Program-made: the position numbers and the translations under genes
Shown: piece after piece, positions 35,156 through 43,592 of the stretch
Position numbering within the stretch: the first letter of the stretch is position 1
How the letters are laid out: each line of letters begins with the position of its first letter
Notes under the pieces: model-generated
What the model was told of the DNA's origin: nothing
Database searches by the model: none
The model's input: the letters and a program-made list of their open reading frames with translations, nothing else
Assembly: GCA_000621765.1 (NCBI GenBank)
Contig: JHXJ01000023.1
Span: 1 to 49,257 of the forward strand
DNA: 49,257 nt
Source of the DNA: Ruminococcaceae bacterium AB4001
Lineage (GTDB): Bacteria; Bacillota; Clostridia; Saccharofermentanales; Saccharofermentanaceae
Direction: 5' to 3'

Positions 35156-35641
35156 TCATGCCCAGGGGTCAGAAGACTTAGGCATTCTAATCATGGCGAG
35201 GATCATCTGGTCTTCGATAAACCACTCGTCCGTTGAAGGCTTATGACGAAGTAAGATATGACGCTTGGAATCTGCTCCGGAAGACTTAAGGAAGATCTTC
35301 ATTCTGCCGTCGATCTCCGCATCGTATCCCTTTTCAGTCTCAATGGTATAAGGCATGGAAGGCGTATAGTCGTTCTCGGGTGATGTGCCGTTAAAGAAAG
35401 AACGGACGATGTGCTCACCATCAGCCATCCTGTCAGCGAGGAACTGCTTCTCATATGTGGATAATCCGTAGGGACCTTTGAGGTATTCGAGCATCTCATA
35501 TGTCTCGTCCTTATTGACAAAGTAGTGCATCATTACTGCTACGAAGAGAGCCGCACCATATTCAGGCTGGTTAAGGGATGCCTCAGGTAAAGCCTTGAGT
35601 TCCTGAAGATTAGCCGGAAGCTTCTCAAATGTGATCGTCAT
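35156..35641 (-). CDS. Uncharacterised protein, DUF6935-like
   Basis: The 161-residue soluble protein contains LKGPYGLSTYEKQFLADRM and RSFFNGTSPENDYTPSMPY, which I associate with an uncharacterised family (probably DUF6935). I propose no function. The frame opens further up to 35716, but ATG 35641 has GGAGG eight bases upstream and the longer version begins inside a hairpin. A small CGGCG/CGCCG hairpin lies in its leader (35668-35687). It follows rlmI's start by only 26 bp in the other direction of reading and shares its strand. Confidence 0.65.
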   Translation of the reverse strand: MTITFEKLPANLQELKALPEASLNQPEYGAALFVAVMMHYFVNKDETYEMLEYLKGPYGLSTYEKQFLADRMADGEHIVRSFFNGTSPENDYTPSMPYTIETEKGYDAEIDGRMKIFLKSSGADSKRHILLRHKPSTDEWFIEDQMILAMIRMPKSSDPWA

Positions 35642-35706
35642 AGAATTATCCTCCACAATGTTTATAGCGGCGAAAATATAACCGCCGGGATTAATTATAT
35701 CATTAA

Positions 35707-35740
35707 GACAGGGCATCCGCTTAAACGCTAATGCCCTGTC
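35707..35740 (-). terminator. Hairpin terminator after the 35767 gene
   Basis: GACAGGGCAT (35707-35716) pairs perfectly with ATGCCCTGTC (35731-35740). On the minus strand the tail TTAATGATATAATTAAT is AT-rich but lacks a long T run. Confidence 0.6.
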
Positions 35741-35766
35741 CTAAGCCACGGAGGTTGGATTATCTG

Positions 35767-36348
35767 TTAAACTACGCTGCGCTCTTCTTCAGGGATATCA
35801 CTTATGGTAACCACTGAATTGAACTCCCTGACGATGTTCTTGATCTTCACGCTTCCCATGCCGTATGTATTGCACACATAATTAATGGACTTGTGCTCGT
35901 TGCAGCACAGGATGGCAACACAGGCATTCTCGATGCTCTCACTCATGAGAGAATCTGCCTTCTCCCAGAATGAACCTGCTGAAACTTTACACTCAACGGC
36001 TCTGGTATCACAGGGAAGGAGCCTGATGCCGAGGCATTTCTCATAGTACTCCCCGATGAGATCGCAGCCCTTGCGGATATAGCGTCTGATAGTCCTGTGG
36101 GTATAGTAAAGGTTATCAGCCACAGTCTGCTCCGACTGCCTCGAATTAAGATAGTTAACCGCTACGGTATATTCGTAATCCTTCATGCGCTCAGAAGCAT
36201 ATTCCAACGCATTAAAGATATTATCCCTGACAAGTGCATAGGTAGCCGCATACCCTGTATATCCGTTATCTGCCATCCTTCTTACGGCTTTATCGATCAT
36301 ATTTGTTCTTCTGAAAATGTCTTTTACAGTGCATTTAAACTCAACCAT
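35767..36348 (-). CDS. Probable HTH-containing protein, unknown function
   Basis: The 193-residue protein has a likely helix-turn-helix around residues 70-95 (SEQTVADNLYYTHRTIRRYIRK), which resembles the region 4-like DNA-binding segments of sigma factors and ArpU/RinA-type phage activators. A second HTH-like stretch (SINYVCNTYGMGSVKIKNI) lies near the C-terminus. It may regulate transcription, but no target is apparent. The ribosome site is GGAGG. The 36349-36639 spacer upstream is AT-rich and holds only weak promoter-like boxes and a poor LexA-like match. Confidence 0.65.
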   Translation of the reverse strand: MVEFKCTVKDIFRRTNMIDKAVRRMADNGYTGYAATYALVRDNIFNALEYASERMKDYEYTVAVNYLNSRQSEQTVADNLYYTHRTIRRYIRKGCDLIGEYYEKCLGIRLLPCDTRAVECKVSAGSFWEKADSLMSESIENACVAILCCNEHKSINYVCNTYGMGSVKIKNIVREFNSVVTISDIPEEERSVV

Positions 36349-36639
36349 AAATAATCCTCCAAAATACTCAAAACTTATGCTACTATAAACAGAACAAATG
36401 TCCGCTTCTTATGTGGTAATGATAGCATTGACCGTGTCAGAAGTAAAGCGGAAAATTATTACATTTACTACATATTGGGGTTTTGTCAATAAACTAAGGT
36501 TTGTTTCCTCTATTTTATAATTTCAAATTGAGATATTATAAGCGATTTACAATAAATTTTTATAATGTTGCGCTCATATTAATTTAATAAATAGTCCGTG
36601 TGGTAAAATTACAGTATATTCATCTATCCAGAGGGACTT

Positions 36640-38949
36640 ATGAGAGAGCAGTATCTGTTTGAGCTTACAGTCATATCCCTGATATTGGTAGCTTTGATCA
36701 TTGCTACTGTCTTCATGCGGAAAAAATTCCTGGAGCGCTCTGCCACTAGTCTTTTCAATGTTCTCCTCGCAATTATCATTCCTCTTGCGGGTAATTCTCT
36801 CGCCCTTTTTACCGATTCGTATATGCTCGCACTCCTCGGATATACGATCATGCATCTGGGTGATTGTTTTCTTTTATATAATCTGATGGTATTTGTCATG
36901 GACTATTGTGGGGTCCGCTTCAGGCGTTCGCCTATTCAGATTGTTCTGTCAATCATTCTTTCTTTCATCTCACTGTCTGTACTCGCCAATGTATATTTCA
37001 ATCAGCTTTTCACTTTAGAAGTTAAGTTCTTATCAGATGGAAGCCCTTATTTTGCTGCGATATCCGGCTGGGGGAAACTTCTCTGCTTCTGTCTTATAGA
37101 ATCCATATTCGTTCTTATGATCGCTGTCCTGATCAACAAATGCATTCAGATTTCATCTGCATATCACGAACGCTATATCGTTGTAATGACCGCCATCTTT
37201 ATATGCCTTTTGTTCGAGTTCTCCAGTTTCTCTGACAAACCTGTCGACCAAGCTCTCGTGGGCTATGTTATCTGTGGTCTGCTCCTGTTTATTTTCACTT
37301 TCATATACAAACCGCTATTTATCCGCAGAAGGCTTGCCGACGTCGTCGTTGAGAACCATACGGACGGCATCATCTTTTACGATACAGATGTCAACGCTCT
37401 TTATGCCAACGACAGAGCATACGAGATCCTGCACATCAAATCCGGTGATCCTGACAAATGCACGGATAAACTCATCGAAGTAATGGGCGGCGGTAACCTC
37501 GGCGTAGACTTCGACATATCGACAAAGTTCAAGGAACCCGGCAAGGACTACACTTATCTGAGGATCACTCACCGTTTGATGAGGGATTCAAGACAGAAAG
37601 ATGTAGGCTCCTTCTTCTCCATTCACGATGATACTGATCAGGTAAATCTCAACGCAAGAAGAAAGTATCTCGCCACGCATGATGAGCTGACAGGACTTTC
37701 CAACAGGATAAGCTTCGAGGAACAGGTAAAAGAGATCTTAAAGGCAAATCCGGATGAACCATATTATATGCAGGTCTCTGACATCAATGACTTCAAGCTC
37801 ATAAACGATATTTACGGACGTGACAAAGCTGACCAGATCCTTAAGAAAGTTGCTGAGGATCTGAAGATATTTGCCCATCCCGGTTCTGCCATATGCAGAT
37901 GGAGAGGAGACATCTTCTGTGCTTTCGTAAAGAAATCATCGGTTGATATCGAAGTTCTCGAAAAGACGATACAGCAAAACTGGACCACTAACGATATCAT
38001 CAATTCCCCTGTCATCTTCCACGTCGGCATCTTTGAGACCTCTCCTCTCGACAGAGATGAGAACCTGTCTGTCAGCGGCATGATAGACAGAGCAATGCTC
38101 GCCATCGCAGGAATCAAGAATGACTATAACCGTTCGGTTGCTGTCTACGACAATAAGCTCAGGGAGGATAAGCTTTGGGAGCAGAGGATCTTAAGCGAGT
38201 TCGCATTTGCTCTGTCAGACGGGCAGATTATCCCGTTCCTCCAGCCGCAATACCACGCTGACGGACATCTGGAAGGCGGCGAAGTGCTTGTCCGCTGGAA
38301 GCATCCGACTGAAGGACTTTTATCGCCTTTCAAATTCATTCCGATTTTCGAGAAAAACGGCCTAATCGCCCGTGTCGACCAGCACATTTGGGAAGAAGCC
38401 TGCAAGATCCTTGCTAACTGGAGTAAGCGGAAAGGCGGTTACGAGAAACTCAATCTTTCCATAAACATCTCTCCTAAGGATTTCTACTTCATTGATATCT
38501 ACGAAGTAATTACAGGCCTCGTAAAGAAATATCATGTTGATCCAAAGCATCTGCATCTTGAGATAACTGAATCTTCCGTCATGAACAACGCCGCGGAGCA
38601 TATAAAAACGATCAACCGTTTGCGTAAATTCGGGTTCACTGTGGAGATGGATGACTTCGGCAGCGGATATTCTTCACTGAATATGCTCAAGGATATGCCG
38701 GTCGACGTTCTCAAGATCGACATGGTATTCCTTGGAAAGACTTCTGACTACAAGAAATCCAAGATTATCTTAAACAGCATCGTTGATATGGCGAACAACC
38801 TTGAAATGCCTCAGATAACAGAAGGCGTTGAAACCCTGGAACAGTTCGACATGTTAAAGAAGATGGGATGCAAACTGTTCCAGGGTTATTATTTCTCAAA
38901 GCCTGTGCCGCTCGAAGAATTCGAGAAGCTTCCTTTTATCTGGGAATGA
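36640..38949 (+). CDS. Membrane c-di-GMP phosphodiesterase: 7TM sensor, PAS-like, degenerate GGDEF, EAL
   Basis: The 769-residue protein has seven hydrophobic segments (to about 225, like the 7TM histidine-kinase sensor module), a PAS-like region (about 230-330), GGDEF and EAL domains. The GGDEF signature near 420 reads RWRGDIF, so cyclase activity is unlikely. The EAL domain keeps its expected catalytic residues: Glu in GGEVLVRW (about 548), Asn in NISP, Glu in LEITES, the DDFGSGYSSL pair (about 670), LKID, TEGVET and FQGYYFSKP. It should therefore break down cyclic di-GMP in response to a membrane or extracellular cue. AGAGGGAC precedes the ATG, and an extended -10 (TGGTAAAAT) lies at 36601-36609. 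Confidence 0.9.
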   Translation: MREQYLFELTVISLILVALIIATVFMRKKFLERSATSLFNVLLAIIIPLAGNSLALFTDSYMLALLGYTIMHLGDCFLLYNLMVFVMDYCGVRFRRSPIQIVLSIILSFISLSVLANVYFNQLFTLEVKFLSDGSPYFAAISGWGKLLCFCLIESIFVLMIAVLINKCIQISSAYHERYIVVMTAIFICLLFEFSSFSDKPVDQALVGYVICGLLLFIFTFIYKPLFIRRRLADVVVENHTDGIIFYDTDVNALYANDRAYEILHIKSGDPDKCTDKLIEVMGGGNLGVDFDISTKFKEPGKDYTYLRITHRLMRDSRQKDVGSFFSIHDDTDQVNLNARRKYLATHDELTGLSNRISFEEQVKEILKANPDEPYYMQVSDINDFKLINDIYGRDKADQILKKVAEDLKIFAHPGSAICRWRGDIFCAFVKKSSVDIEVLEKTIQQNWTTNDIINSPVIFHVGIFETSPLDRDENLSVSGMIDRAMLAIAGIKNDYNRSVAVYDNKLREDKLWEQRILSEFAFALSDGQIIPFLQPQYHADGHLEGGEVLVRWKHPTEGLLSPFKFIPIFEKNGLIARVDQHIWEEACKILANWSKRKGGYEKLNLSINISPKDFYFIDIYEVITGLVKKYHVDPKHLHLEITESSVMNNAAEHIKTINRLRKFGFTVEMDDFGSGYSSLNMLKDMPVDVLKIDMVFLGKTSDYKKSKIILNSIVDMANNLEMPQITEGVETLEQFDMLKKMGCKLFQGYYFSKPVPLEEFEKLPFIWE

Positions 38950-38952
38950 TCC

Positions 38953-40275
38953 TTATCCGATAACGACCAAGATTCCCGACAGGATACATATCGCGATATA
39001 TGAGACCGATGTGAATAATACGCCTGCCCTGAAATGCGGTTTTCCGCGGTTTACCGTTGCGACCGTCATGGCTGCTGCAAAACCCAGAGCCAGTGTTGCC
39101 CACATTGCCAGGATCCTTTTAGGCGTATATCCGTAAATGCTGTAATAGAGGCCCAGCTTGCTCATCGCGATGACAGCGAAGATGATACTCTCAGCCATGA
39201 GCAGGGTTACCAGTATCTTCGAAGGGAGCGCAAAGTGTCCTTCCGAATCAGTCTTACCAAGCAGGATTATCGCAAGATAAACACACATGTTTACTGCCAT
39301 AATGCCGACCAGTTCGAAGAATCCTTCCCTTGCGTAATGCGAGACGAGAAGTCCGTCAGGAACCTGTCCCATGAAGCCTCCGAGCATATAAGTCAGACGC
39401 TTGATGAAGAACAGTACGTATGCCAGAACGAATACTCCTGCTGCAGCATATACTATTGATGAAGAAACAGTCTTCCCTTTTCCTCTGATATTCAAAAGCC
39501 ATGAAGCAACGCGCTTCTCCCTTGCGCCGTCTGACTTGGCACTTCTGGATATAAGACCGTAAAGATAGAAACATACCGGAATGGCAAGTATTGCTCTTAG
39601 TGTTATCTCTTCTACTTCAAGTTCGCGGAAGTAATCCAACAGATCGCCGAATATACTATCGAAGAATCTGCTTATGTCCTCATCAATGGATGACATCAGG
39701 CTGACTGATATCAAGAGCAGAACGACCATTATCACGATAAAGATGATCGCTCCTGCGGGATTCTTCTTTTTTGTGACTTCAGCTTCAGGATCCTCGGACT
39801 GCTTTTTGAAACTGCCCCAATCAATGATGAAGTTCGGGAAACCTGCAAACGACTTAACATAGAAGCCGTGAATGAGATCCGCCGGAATAAAACCGGATGT
39901 CTTTCCGCCAAGAAGAATGTCATTGGAAATAAGCACTGAATAAACCGCGCACAAATGCATTCCGAAAAGTGAAAGTTCGGTATTGGGACCGACCGTTGCA
40001 GTAAGACCTGCCAGGAATGTCATCACATACCAGAATACGGTTTCCTTGCTCACAGGTCCGGATATACCTCTCCTGCCTCTTCTGACAAGCTCGTTGAAAG
40101 CGATAAAGAGAATGGCAAATATCGGGAATGTTATTGCAACATTCAGCTTTCCGCCAAATATGGAAATACCCATGTCCGAATCACCGATGGCGAACGATAC
40201 CAGCCTTATATAAGCGTAAGCCAAGGGATAGGCCAGGAGAACTCCCAGCCTTTGAAATATTACTTTATTGTCCAT
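38953..40275 (-). CDS. DUF4153-type membrane protein
   Basis: The 440-residue polytopic protein resembles DUF4153 membrane proteins, for which no activity is established. It has about ten hydrophobic segments and one acidic loop (SSIDEDISRFFDS). The gene follows the XRE regulator after 6 bp and the DUF2975 gene, so the three form one transcript. Its stop is 3 bp from the convergent EAL gene. Confidence 0.75.
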   Translation of the reverse strand: MDNKVIFQRLGVLLAYPLAYAYIRLVSFAIGDSDMGISIFGGKLNVAITFPIFAILFIAFNELVRRGRRGISGPVSKETVFWYVMTFLAGLTATVGPNTELSLFGMHLCAVYSVLISNDILLGGKTSGFIPADLIHGFYVKSFAGFPNFIIDWGSFKKQSEDPEAEVTKKKNPAGAIIFIVIMVVLLLISVSLMSSIDEDISRFFDSIFGDLLDYFRELEVEEITLRAILAIPVCFYLYGLISRSAKSDGAREKRVASWLLNIRGKGKTVSSSIVYAAAGVFVLAYVLFFIKRLTYMLGGFMGQVPDGLLVSHYAREGFFELVGIMAVNMCVYLAIILLGKTDSEGHFALPSKILVTLLMAESIIFAVIAMSKLGLYYSIYGYTPKRILAMWATLALGFAAAMTVATVNRGKPHFRAGVLFTSVSYIAICILSGILVVIG

Positions 40276-40281
40276 TTGTGA

Positions 40282-40485
40282 TCAGTCCTCTCTGAACTCC
40301 AGGATATCTCCCGGCTGGCAATCCAATGCCTTACATATATCATTTAAGGTCGAGAAACGAACGGCCTTGGCTTTCTGATTCTTAAGTATCGACAGATTAG
40401 CCTGCGTGATACCGACCTTGGCAGCCAACTCTCCGGAGGAGATCTTGCGCTTTGCCATCATTACATCAAGATTAACTACAATCAT
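40282..40485 (-). CDS. XRE-family transcriptional regulator (YozG-like)
   Basis: The 67-residue protein is a single Cro/CI-type helix-turn-helix domain: SSGELAAKVGITQANLSILK, with CQPGDIL near the end. Such short XRE proteins are commonly paired with DUF2975 membrane proteins. It probably controls its own operon. AGGAGGAG precedes the ATG. The DUF2975 gene lies 15 bp upstream and DUF4153 lies 6 bp downstream. Confidence 0.9.
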   Translation of the reverse strand: MIVVNLDVMMAKRKISSGELAAKVGITQANLSILKNQKAKAVRFSTLNDICKALDCQPGDILEFRED

Positions 40486-40500
40486 GCTTCTCCTCCTTTC

Positions 40501-40953
40501 TCAGATCGTAAGATCCATCTCTTCTTTCATCGTAATAGCCTTATCGAATACGACCTTAACGCTCAAAACAATGAGACCCATAAACAAAGCAAGTATAGCA
40601 AGTATCCAGCTTCCGTTCCAGATAAATCCGCCGATGACGCAGTCAACTGCGATTCCGACCAAAGCGCCTGTTATTACTGCCATAAGCTTTGTGTTCTTCC
40701 TGTCAAATACGACATCCTTGCTCATATTTGAAAGGAGTTTGAAAAGTGAGATCAGTATAAAGTATCCGCCGACCGTACCAATATAGAATACTACAGTAAG
40801 GATCACAACCCTTAACATATCAAACACTTCCGCCCAGCAATACGCTATGTATCTGGTAATGATGATTCCGAAAATGTCGGCAACAACAACCATTGCAATA
40901 AACATCACGGTCGCTATCTTAGCCCACCTGATGATTCCGTCATTGTATCGCAT
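40501..40953 (-). CDS. DUF2975 membrane protein
   Basis: The 150-residue protein has four membrane segments and the DUF2975 layout, with SKDVVFDRKNTKLM between segments two and three. Its function is unknown; in many Bacillota it accompanies a small XRE regulator, as here. It may act as a membrane partner of that regulator, but this is inference. AGGAGGAG precedes the ATG. It heads the three-gene operon. Confidence 0.85.
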   Translation of the reverse strand: MRYNDGIIRWAKIATVMFIAMVVVADIFGIIITRYIAYCWAEVFDMLRVVILTVVFYIGTVGGYFILISLFKLLSNMSKDVVFDRKNTKLMAVITGALVGIAVDCVIGGFIWNGSWILAILALFMGLIVLSVKVVFDKAITMKEEMDLTI

Positions 40954-40998
40954 AATATTTCTCCTCCTCGCTAGTAATCAAGCATGCCTTATACCGGT

Positions 40999-41027
40999 AT
41001 ACTAACATAGCGTTTTTCGATTTTCAA
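40999..41027 (-). promoter_or_regulatory. Promoter of the DUF2975-XRE-DUF4153 operon
   Basis: On the minus strand TTGAAA (41027-41022) and TAGTAT (41004-40999) are 17 bp apart. The palindrome ATACCGGTAT (40991-41000) overlaps the -10. Confidence 0.6.
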
Positions 41028-41113
41028 GAGAAATTTATCGTTTTTCAATATATTTTTCTTGTTTTCTGAGAAAAACACACTCATCAGCGCGGATCTTTCC
41101 GCAGCTTCGCGCC

Positions 41114-41680
41114 TCAGATGCCTGACTTAATGGTACTTACATCCATTACGGCTTTTCGTTCAGGATCAGCGAGGACCAAAGGCTTATTACCTATCTTTGC
41201 GATGATCACACCGTCACCGGGATCTATCATTGCAAATACTTCGCGGTCTATTGAATAACTCATCAGAGTCTGGTCCTTGTCTTCCATATAGATGTCTACA
41301 ACATACTGGTAAGAGGTATTCCTGTTGTCTTTTACTTCCTGTACCCTGTTAGCCGTAAGCACTACTCCCCTTCTTATGCCCCTGACACCGCCGACAATAC
41401 CGTATATGAGTTTTCCTGTAGCGAAAGTTCCGGCACCAAAAACAAGCATGGCCAGTATCTTATATAAAAGATTGTCTGAAGGTAAGATCGTAAAATTGAT
41501 AAAGAAATACCCGCACCCGATAAAACCTACTGTGAGGATAACGAGAAATCCGACATTCGCCTTTATATAATCAGCCTTCGCCTGCTGAAGCAGCTTCTTG
41601 TCTTCAGGCTTCACCTTGTCATAAGTCAGTTCCTTGACCGGAATGGATTTTTTCAGATAGTCCGAATAATGTGCATTCAT
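41114..41680 (-). CDS. Uncharacterised membrane protein with two central segments
   Basis: The 188-residue protein has a charged N-terminal region, two membrane segments (about 42-62 and 73-95) and a soluble C-terminal part of about 90 residues (VVLTANRVQEVKDN, then IDPGDGVIIAKIGNKPLVL) that looks like a small beta-rich domain. I recognise no family. AGGGG precedes the ATG. A TATAAT box (41722-41717) with TGTACA 18 bp upstream is a probable promoter. Confidence 0.7.
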   Translation of the reverse strand: MNAHYSDYLKKSIPVKELTYDKVKPEDKKLLQQAKADYIKANVGFLVILTVGFIGCGYFFINFTILPSDNLLYKILAMLVFGAGTFATGKLIYGIVGGVRGIRRGVVLTANRVQEVKDNRNTSYQYVVDIYMEDKDQTLMSYSIDREVFAMIDPGDGVIIAKIGNKPLVLADPERKAVMDVSTIKSGI

Positions 41681-41716
41681 ATTAACCCCTAAATACTAAT
41701 TCATATCCTGAAAATA

Positions 41717-41746
41717 ATTATATAGATAATTCAGAAAAACTGTACA
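41717..41746 (-). promoter_or_regulatory. Promoter of the 41114 gene
   Basis: On the minus strand TGTACA (41746-41741) and a consensus TATAAT (41722-41717) are 18 bp apart. Confidence 0.5.
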
Positions 41747-41749
41747 GCC

Positions 41750-41780
41750 ATCAAAAGCAGCGGAAGTTATTTTCCTCCGC
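41750..41780 (-). terminator. Weak terminator after the metallophosphoesterase
   Basis: GCGGAAG (41760-41766) pairs with CCTCCGC (41774-41780) with one mismatch that becomes G-U in RNA. On the minus strand TGCTTTTG follows. Confidence 0.45.
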
Positions 41781-41794
41781 CGCTCCTGATGACA

Positions 41795-42490
41795 TCATGT
41801 AATCTCAACGATCCTATGGTAAAGACAATGGAGCTTTTCAAAGTCCTTATCCCTGTGATAATGCCCGAAGTACCAGCCGTCATATGCAATATCATGTTCG
41901 GTTATGAGGCTTGAGAAGAACGCTGTAAGCCTGTTAGCCCGACGTGCCACATCATCGAACCCTGCACTGTATGCATAGTCTTCAGGCGCACAATGGGTGA
42001 CAACGTAATTGACCTTAAATCCATGTGCTCCGAGATTCTTGACAGCTTCATCGTACTCATCATCCGAAGGCATCTCACGTGCCCACCAGGATATGCCCTC
42101 CTTACGGTAGATCTTGTCGCTGGATTGGGCTCCGCCCATGGTGAATATAGTCTTGCCGCCGATCTCGAAAACCTGACCACGCATGAGATGGATCACGGTA
42201 TCAGAGATCCTGTGGATCTTGCCGCCGTTCCATATCTCTACCGGATACTGGTCGAGCGCATCGTGGTTCTCATGGTTACCATCTACGAAGAGCGTTGTGA
42301 ATGAACGCTTCTCATATGTCTTGATAATGTATCTGTCTGTCTTGTCCAATCCCCAGATTCCGCCGAAGTCTCCTGCAATGATGACATAATCATCCTTGGT
42401 GAGATTCTTCTGTTCCGGGAAATTAGTTGTGTTTATCTTTTCCCAGTCGTAATCGCAATGAGTATCGCCTGTAATGAAAATCCGTGACAT
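41795..42490 (-). CDS. Metallophosphoesterase
   Basis: The 231-residue protein has the full calcineurin-like motif set: GDTHCD near the start, GDFGGIWG, DGNHENH, THCAPED and GHYHRD. These bind two metals and hydrolyse phosphoesters. The substrate is unknown. It is cytosolic, with no signal peptide. GAGGTAAATACT precedes the ATG. It lies immediately downstream of the mini-transcript terminator (42504-42544), so it is either read by leak-through or has an unseen promoter. Confidence 0.9.
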   Translation of the reverse strand: MSRIFITGDTHCDYDWEKINTTNFPEQKNLTKDDYVIIAGDFGGIWGLDKTDRYIIKTYEKRSFTTLFVDGNHENHDALDQYPVEIWNGGKIHRISDTVIHLMRGQVFEIGGKTIFTMGGAQSSDKIYRKEGISWWAREMPSDDEYDEAVKNLGAHGFKVNYVVTHCAPEDYAYSAGFDDVARRANRLTAFFSSLITEHDIAYDGWYFGHYHRDKDFEKLHCLYHRIVEIT

Positions 42491-42503
42491 AGTATTTACC
42501 TCG

Positions 42504-42544
42504 CAAATAAAAAAATGGAACGCTTAGGTCATGACCGGCGTTCC
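42504..42544 (-). terminator. Terminator of the mini-transcript
   Basis: GGAACGC (42517-42523) pairs perfectly with GCGTTCC (42538-42544). Inside it GGTCATGACC forms an inner stem. On the minus strand ATTTTTTTATTT follows, an ideal intrinsic terminator. Confidence 0.9.
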
Positions 42545-42577
42545 TTATGATGATCGATTTTTAAATGTGATCTGAGA

Positions 42578-42661
42578 TCATCTTAGAGCGCGTAGCGCAG
42601 AGGCACTGCCAGACATAGTAACCTGAACCTTTATTAGAATGTTCATTCTGCGTTTGATCAT
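42578..42661 (-). CDS. Short reading frame, 27 codons, unknown peptide
   Basis: ATG 42661 opens a 27-residue frame ending at TGA 42578. An AAAGGAGG ribosome site lies nine bases upstream, as strong as any in the window. The peptide starts with a basic, hydrophobic part (MIKRRMNILIKVQV) and ends in Ser/Ala/Leu/Arg (SASALRALR). I recognise no family. It sits inside a self-contained transcript with a near-perfect promoter and a terminator. It could be a peptide, a leader peptide or the coding part of a dual-function small RNA. Ribosome profiling data would decide. Confidence 0.5.
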   Translation of the reverse strand: MIKRRMNILIKVQVTMSGSASALRALR

Positions 42662-42695
42662 AATGGTGTGCCTCCTTTACAAGGTATTATCGGAG

Positions 42696-42723
42696 ATTAT
42701 AGTCCCGAAAAACTTTTTGTCAA
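42696..42723 (-). promoter_or_regulatory. Near-perfect sigma-A promoter of the mini-transcript
   Basis: On the minus strand TTGACA (42723-42718) and TATAAT (42701-42696) both match consensus, with a 16-bp spacer. The -35 begins 14 bp after the stop of the methyltransferase gene. Transcription would start near 42689. Confidence 0.88.
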
Positions 42724-42736
42724 CCCGCAATGAAGA

Positions 42737-43555
42737 TCATTCTTTCTCACCGATTATCAGGAAATGCGGGCTGATACCCATCATTGAGTCATCACTTTCC
42801 GAAGCATGGATGATCTCGAGCAGACGTTCTCTGCGGTCATTGTCTTCCCACTTTTCATTCAGATCGGGCGTAATCCAGAGGCAGCCTTCAACGGCATGCT
42901 TACTGACGATCTTAAAGCCGCCTTCACTAACCTCACCGGCAAGGCCTTCAGGCGTATGAAAGTATGCATCCGAGATGATCCGCGGATAAGATTCAGGACG
43001 GATATGCTCTCCTGTTTTCATTTCGCGCCTGAGCATGTCCATATAGACATCATCATCAATGAAATCAACACCGCGGCCATAGACAGACAGTGCCCACGTG
43101 GCCGAACTGTATTTTGATATTCCTGCTGCGATGAGGATACCTCCCTTGCGGAGCACGCGCTTAGCTTCGGATAAGACAAGCATCCTGTCTTCTTTATCCG
43201 TTAAGTGATATAAAGGCCCCATCAGGAGAACCATATCAGCGCTTTCCGTATCAAGACCGAGTCTGCGAGCATCGCCTACCACAGCTTTATATGGAGACTT
43301 CATTTCTTTTAAAGCATATTCGACAGCTGATGGAGCAAGTTCTAACATTGTCACGTCATATCCCAGTCCGGAAAGCCATTCCGAATATTTTCCGATACCG
43401 CCGCCGATATCGTAGACAGTCTTAATTGTTTCATCCAGGTATTTTGAGATGATCTCTTTCGTTCTGTAGAATTCAACTACACCCAAACCTCTTTCAAGGC
43501 GTCCAATCTCAGCTCCGCCGTTGTAAAAGTCGTATACATTCTTAATATCTTCCAT
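42737..43555 (-). CDS. Class I SAM-dependent methyltransferase
   Basis: The 272-residue protein has motif I VYDIGGGIGKYS, the acidic loop MLELAPSAVEYA and the post-I region VVGDARRLGL, then MGPLYHLTD, a set typical of Methyltransf_11/25 enzymes acting on small molecules. The substrate is unknown. ATG 43555 was chosen over 43585 because AAGGAG lies upstream of it. The HExxH lipoprotein gene ends 37 bp upstream, so the two are probably co-transcribed. Confidence 0.82.
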   Translation of the reverse strand: MEDIKNVYDFYNGGAEIGRLERGLGVVEFYRTKEIISKYLDETIKTVYDIGGGIGKYSEWLSGLGYDVTMLELAPSAVEYALKEMKSPYKAVVGDARRLGLDTESADMVLLMGPLYHLTDKEDRMLVLSEAKRVLRKGGILIAAGISKYSSATWALSVYGRGVDFIDDDVYMDMLRREMKTGEHIRPESYPRIISDAYFHTPEGLAGEVSEGGFKIVSKHAVEGCLWITPDLNEKWEDNDRRERLLEIIHASESDDSMMGISPHFLIIGEKE

Positions 43556-43592
43556 AAGATCTTTTCTCCTTAAACCTGTCACCATGAACGCC

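Noticed and set aside
36392-36403. LexA-like GAACAAATGTCC upstream of the 35767 gene
   Set aside because: One base of the GTTC half is wrong and the spacer is AT-rich; a chance match is likely.
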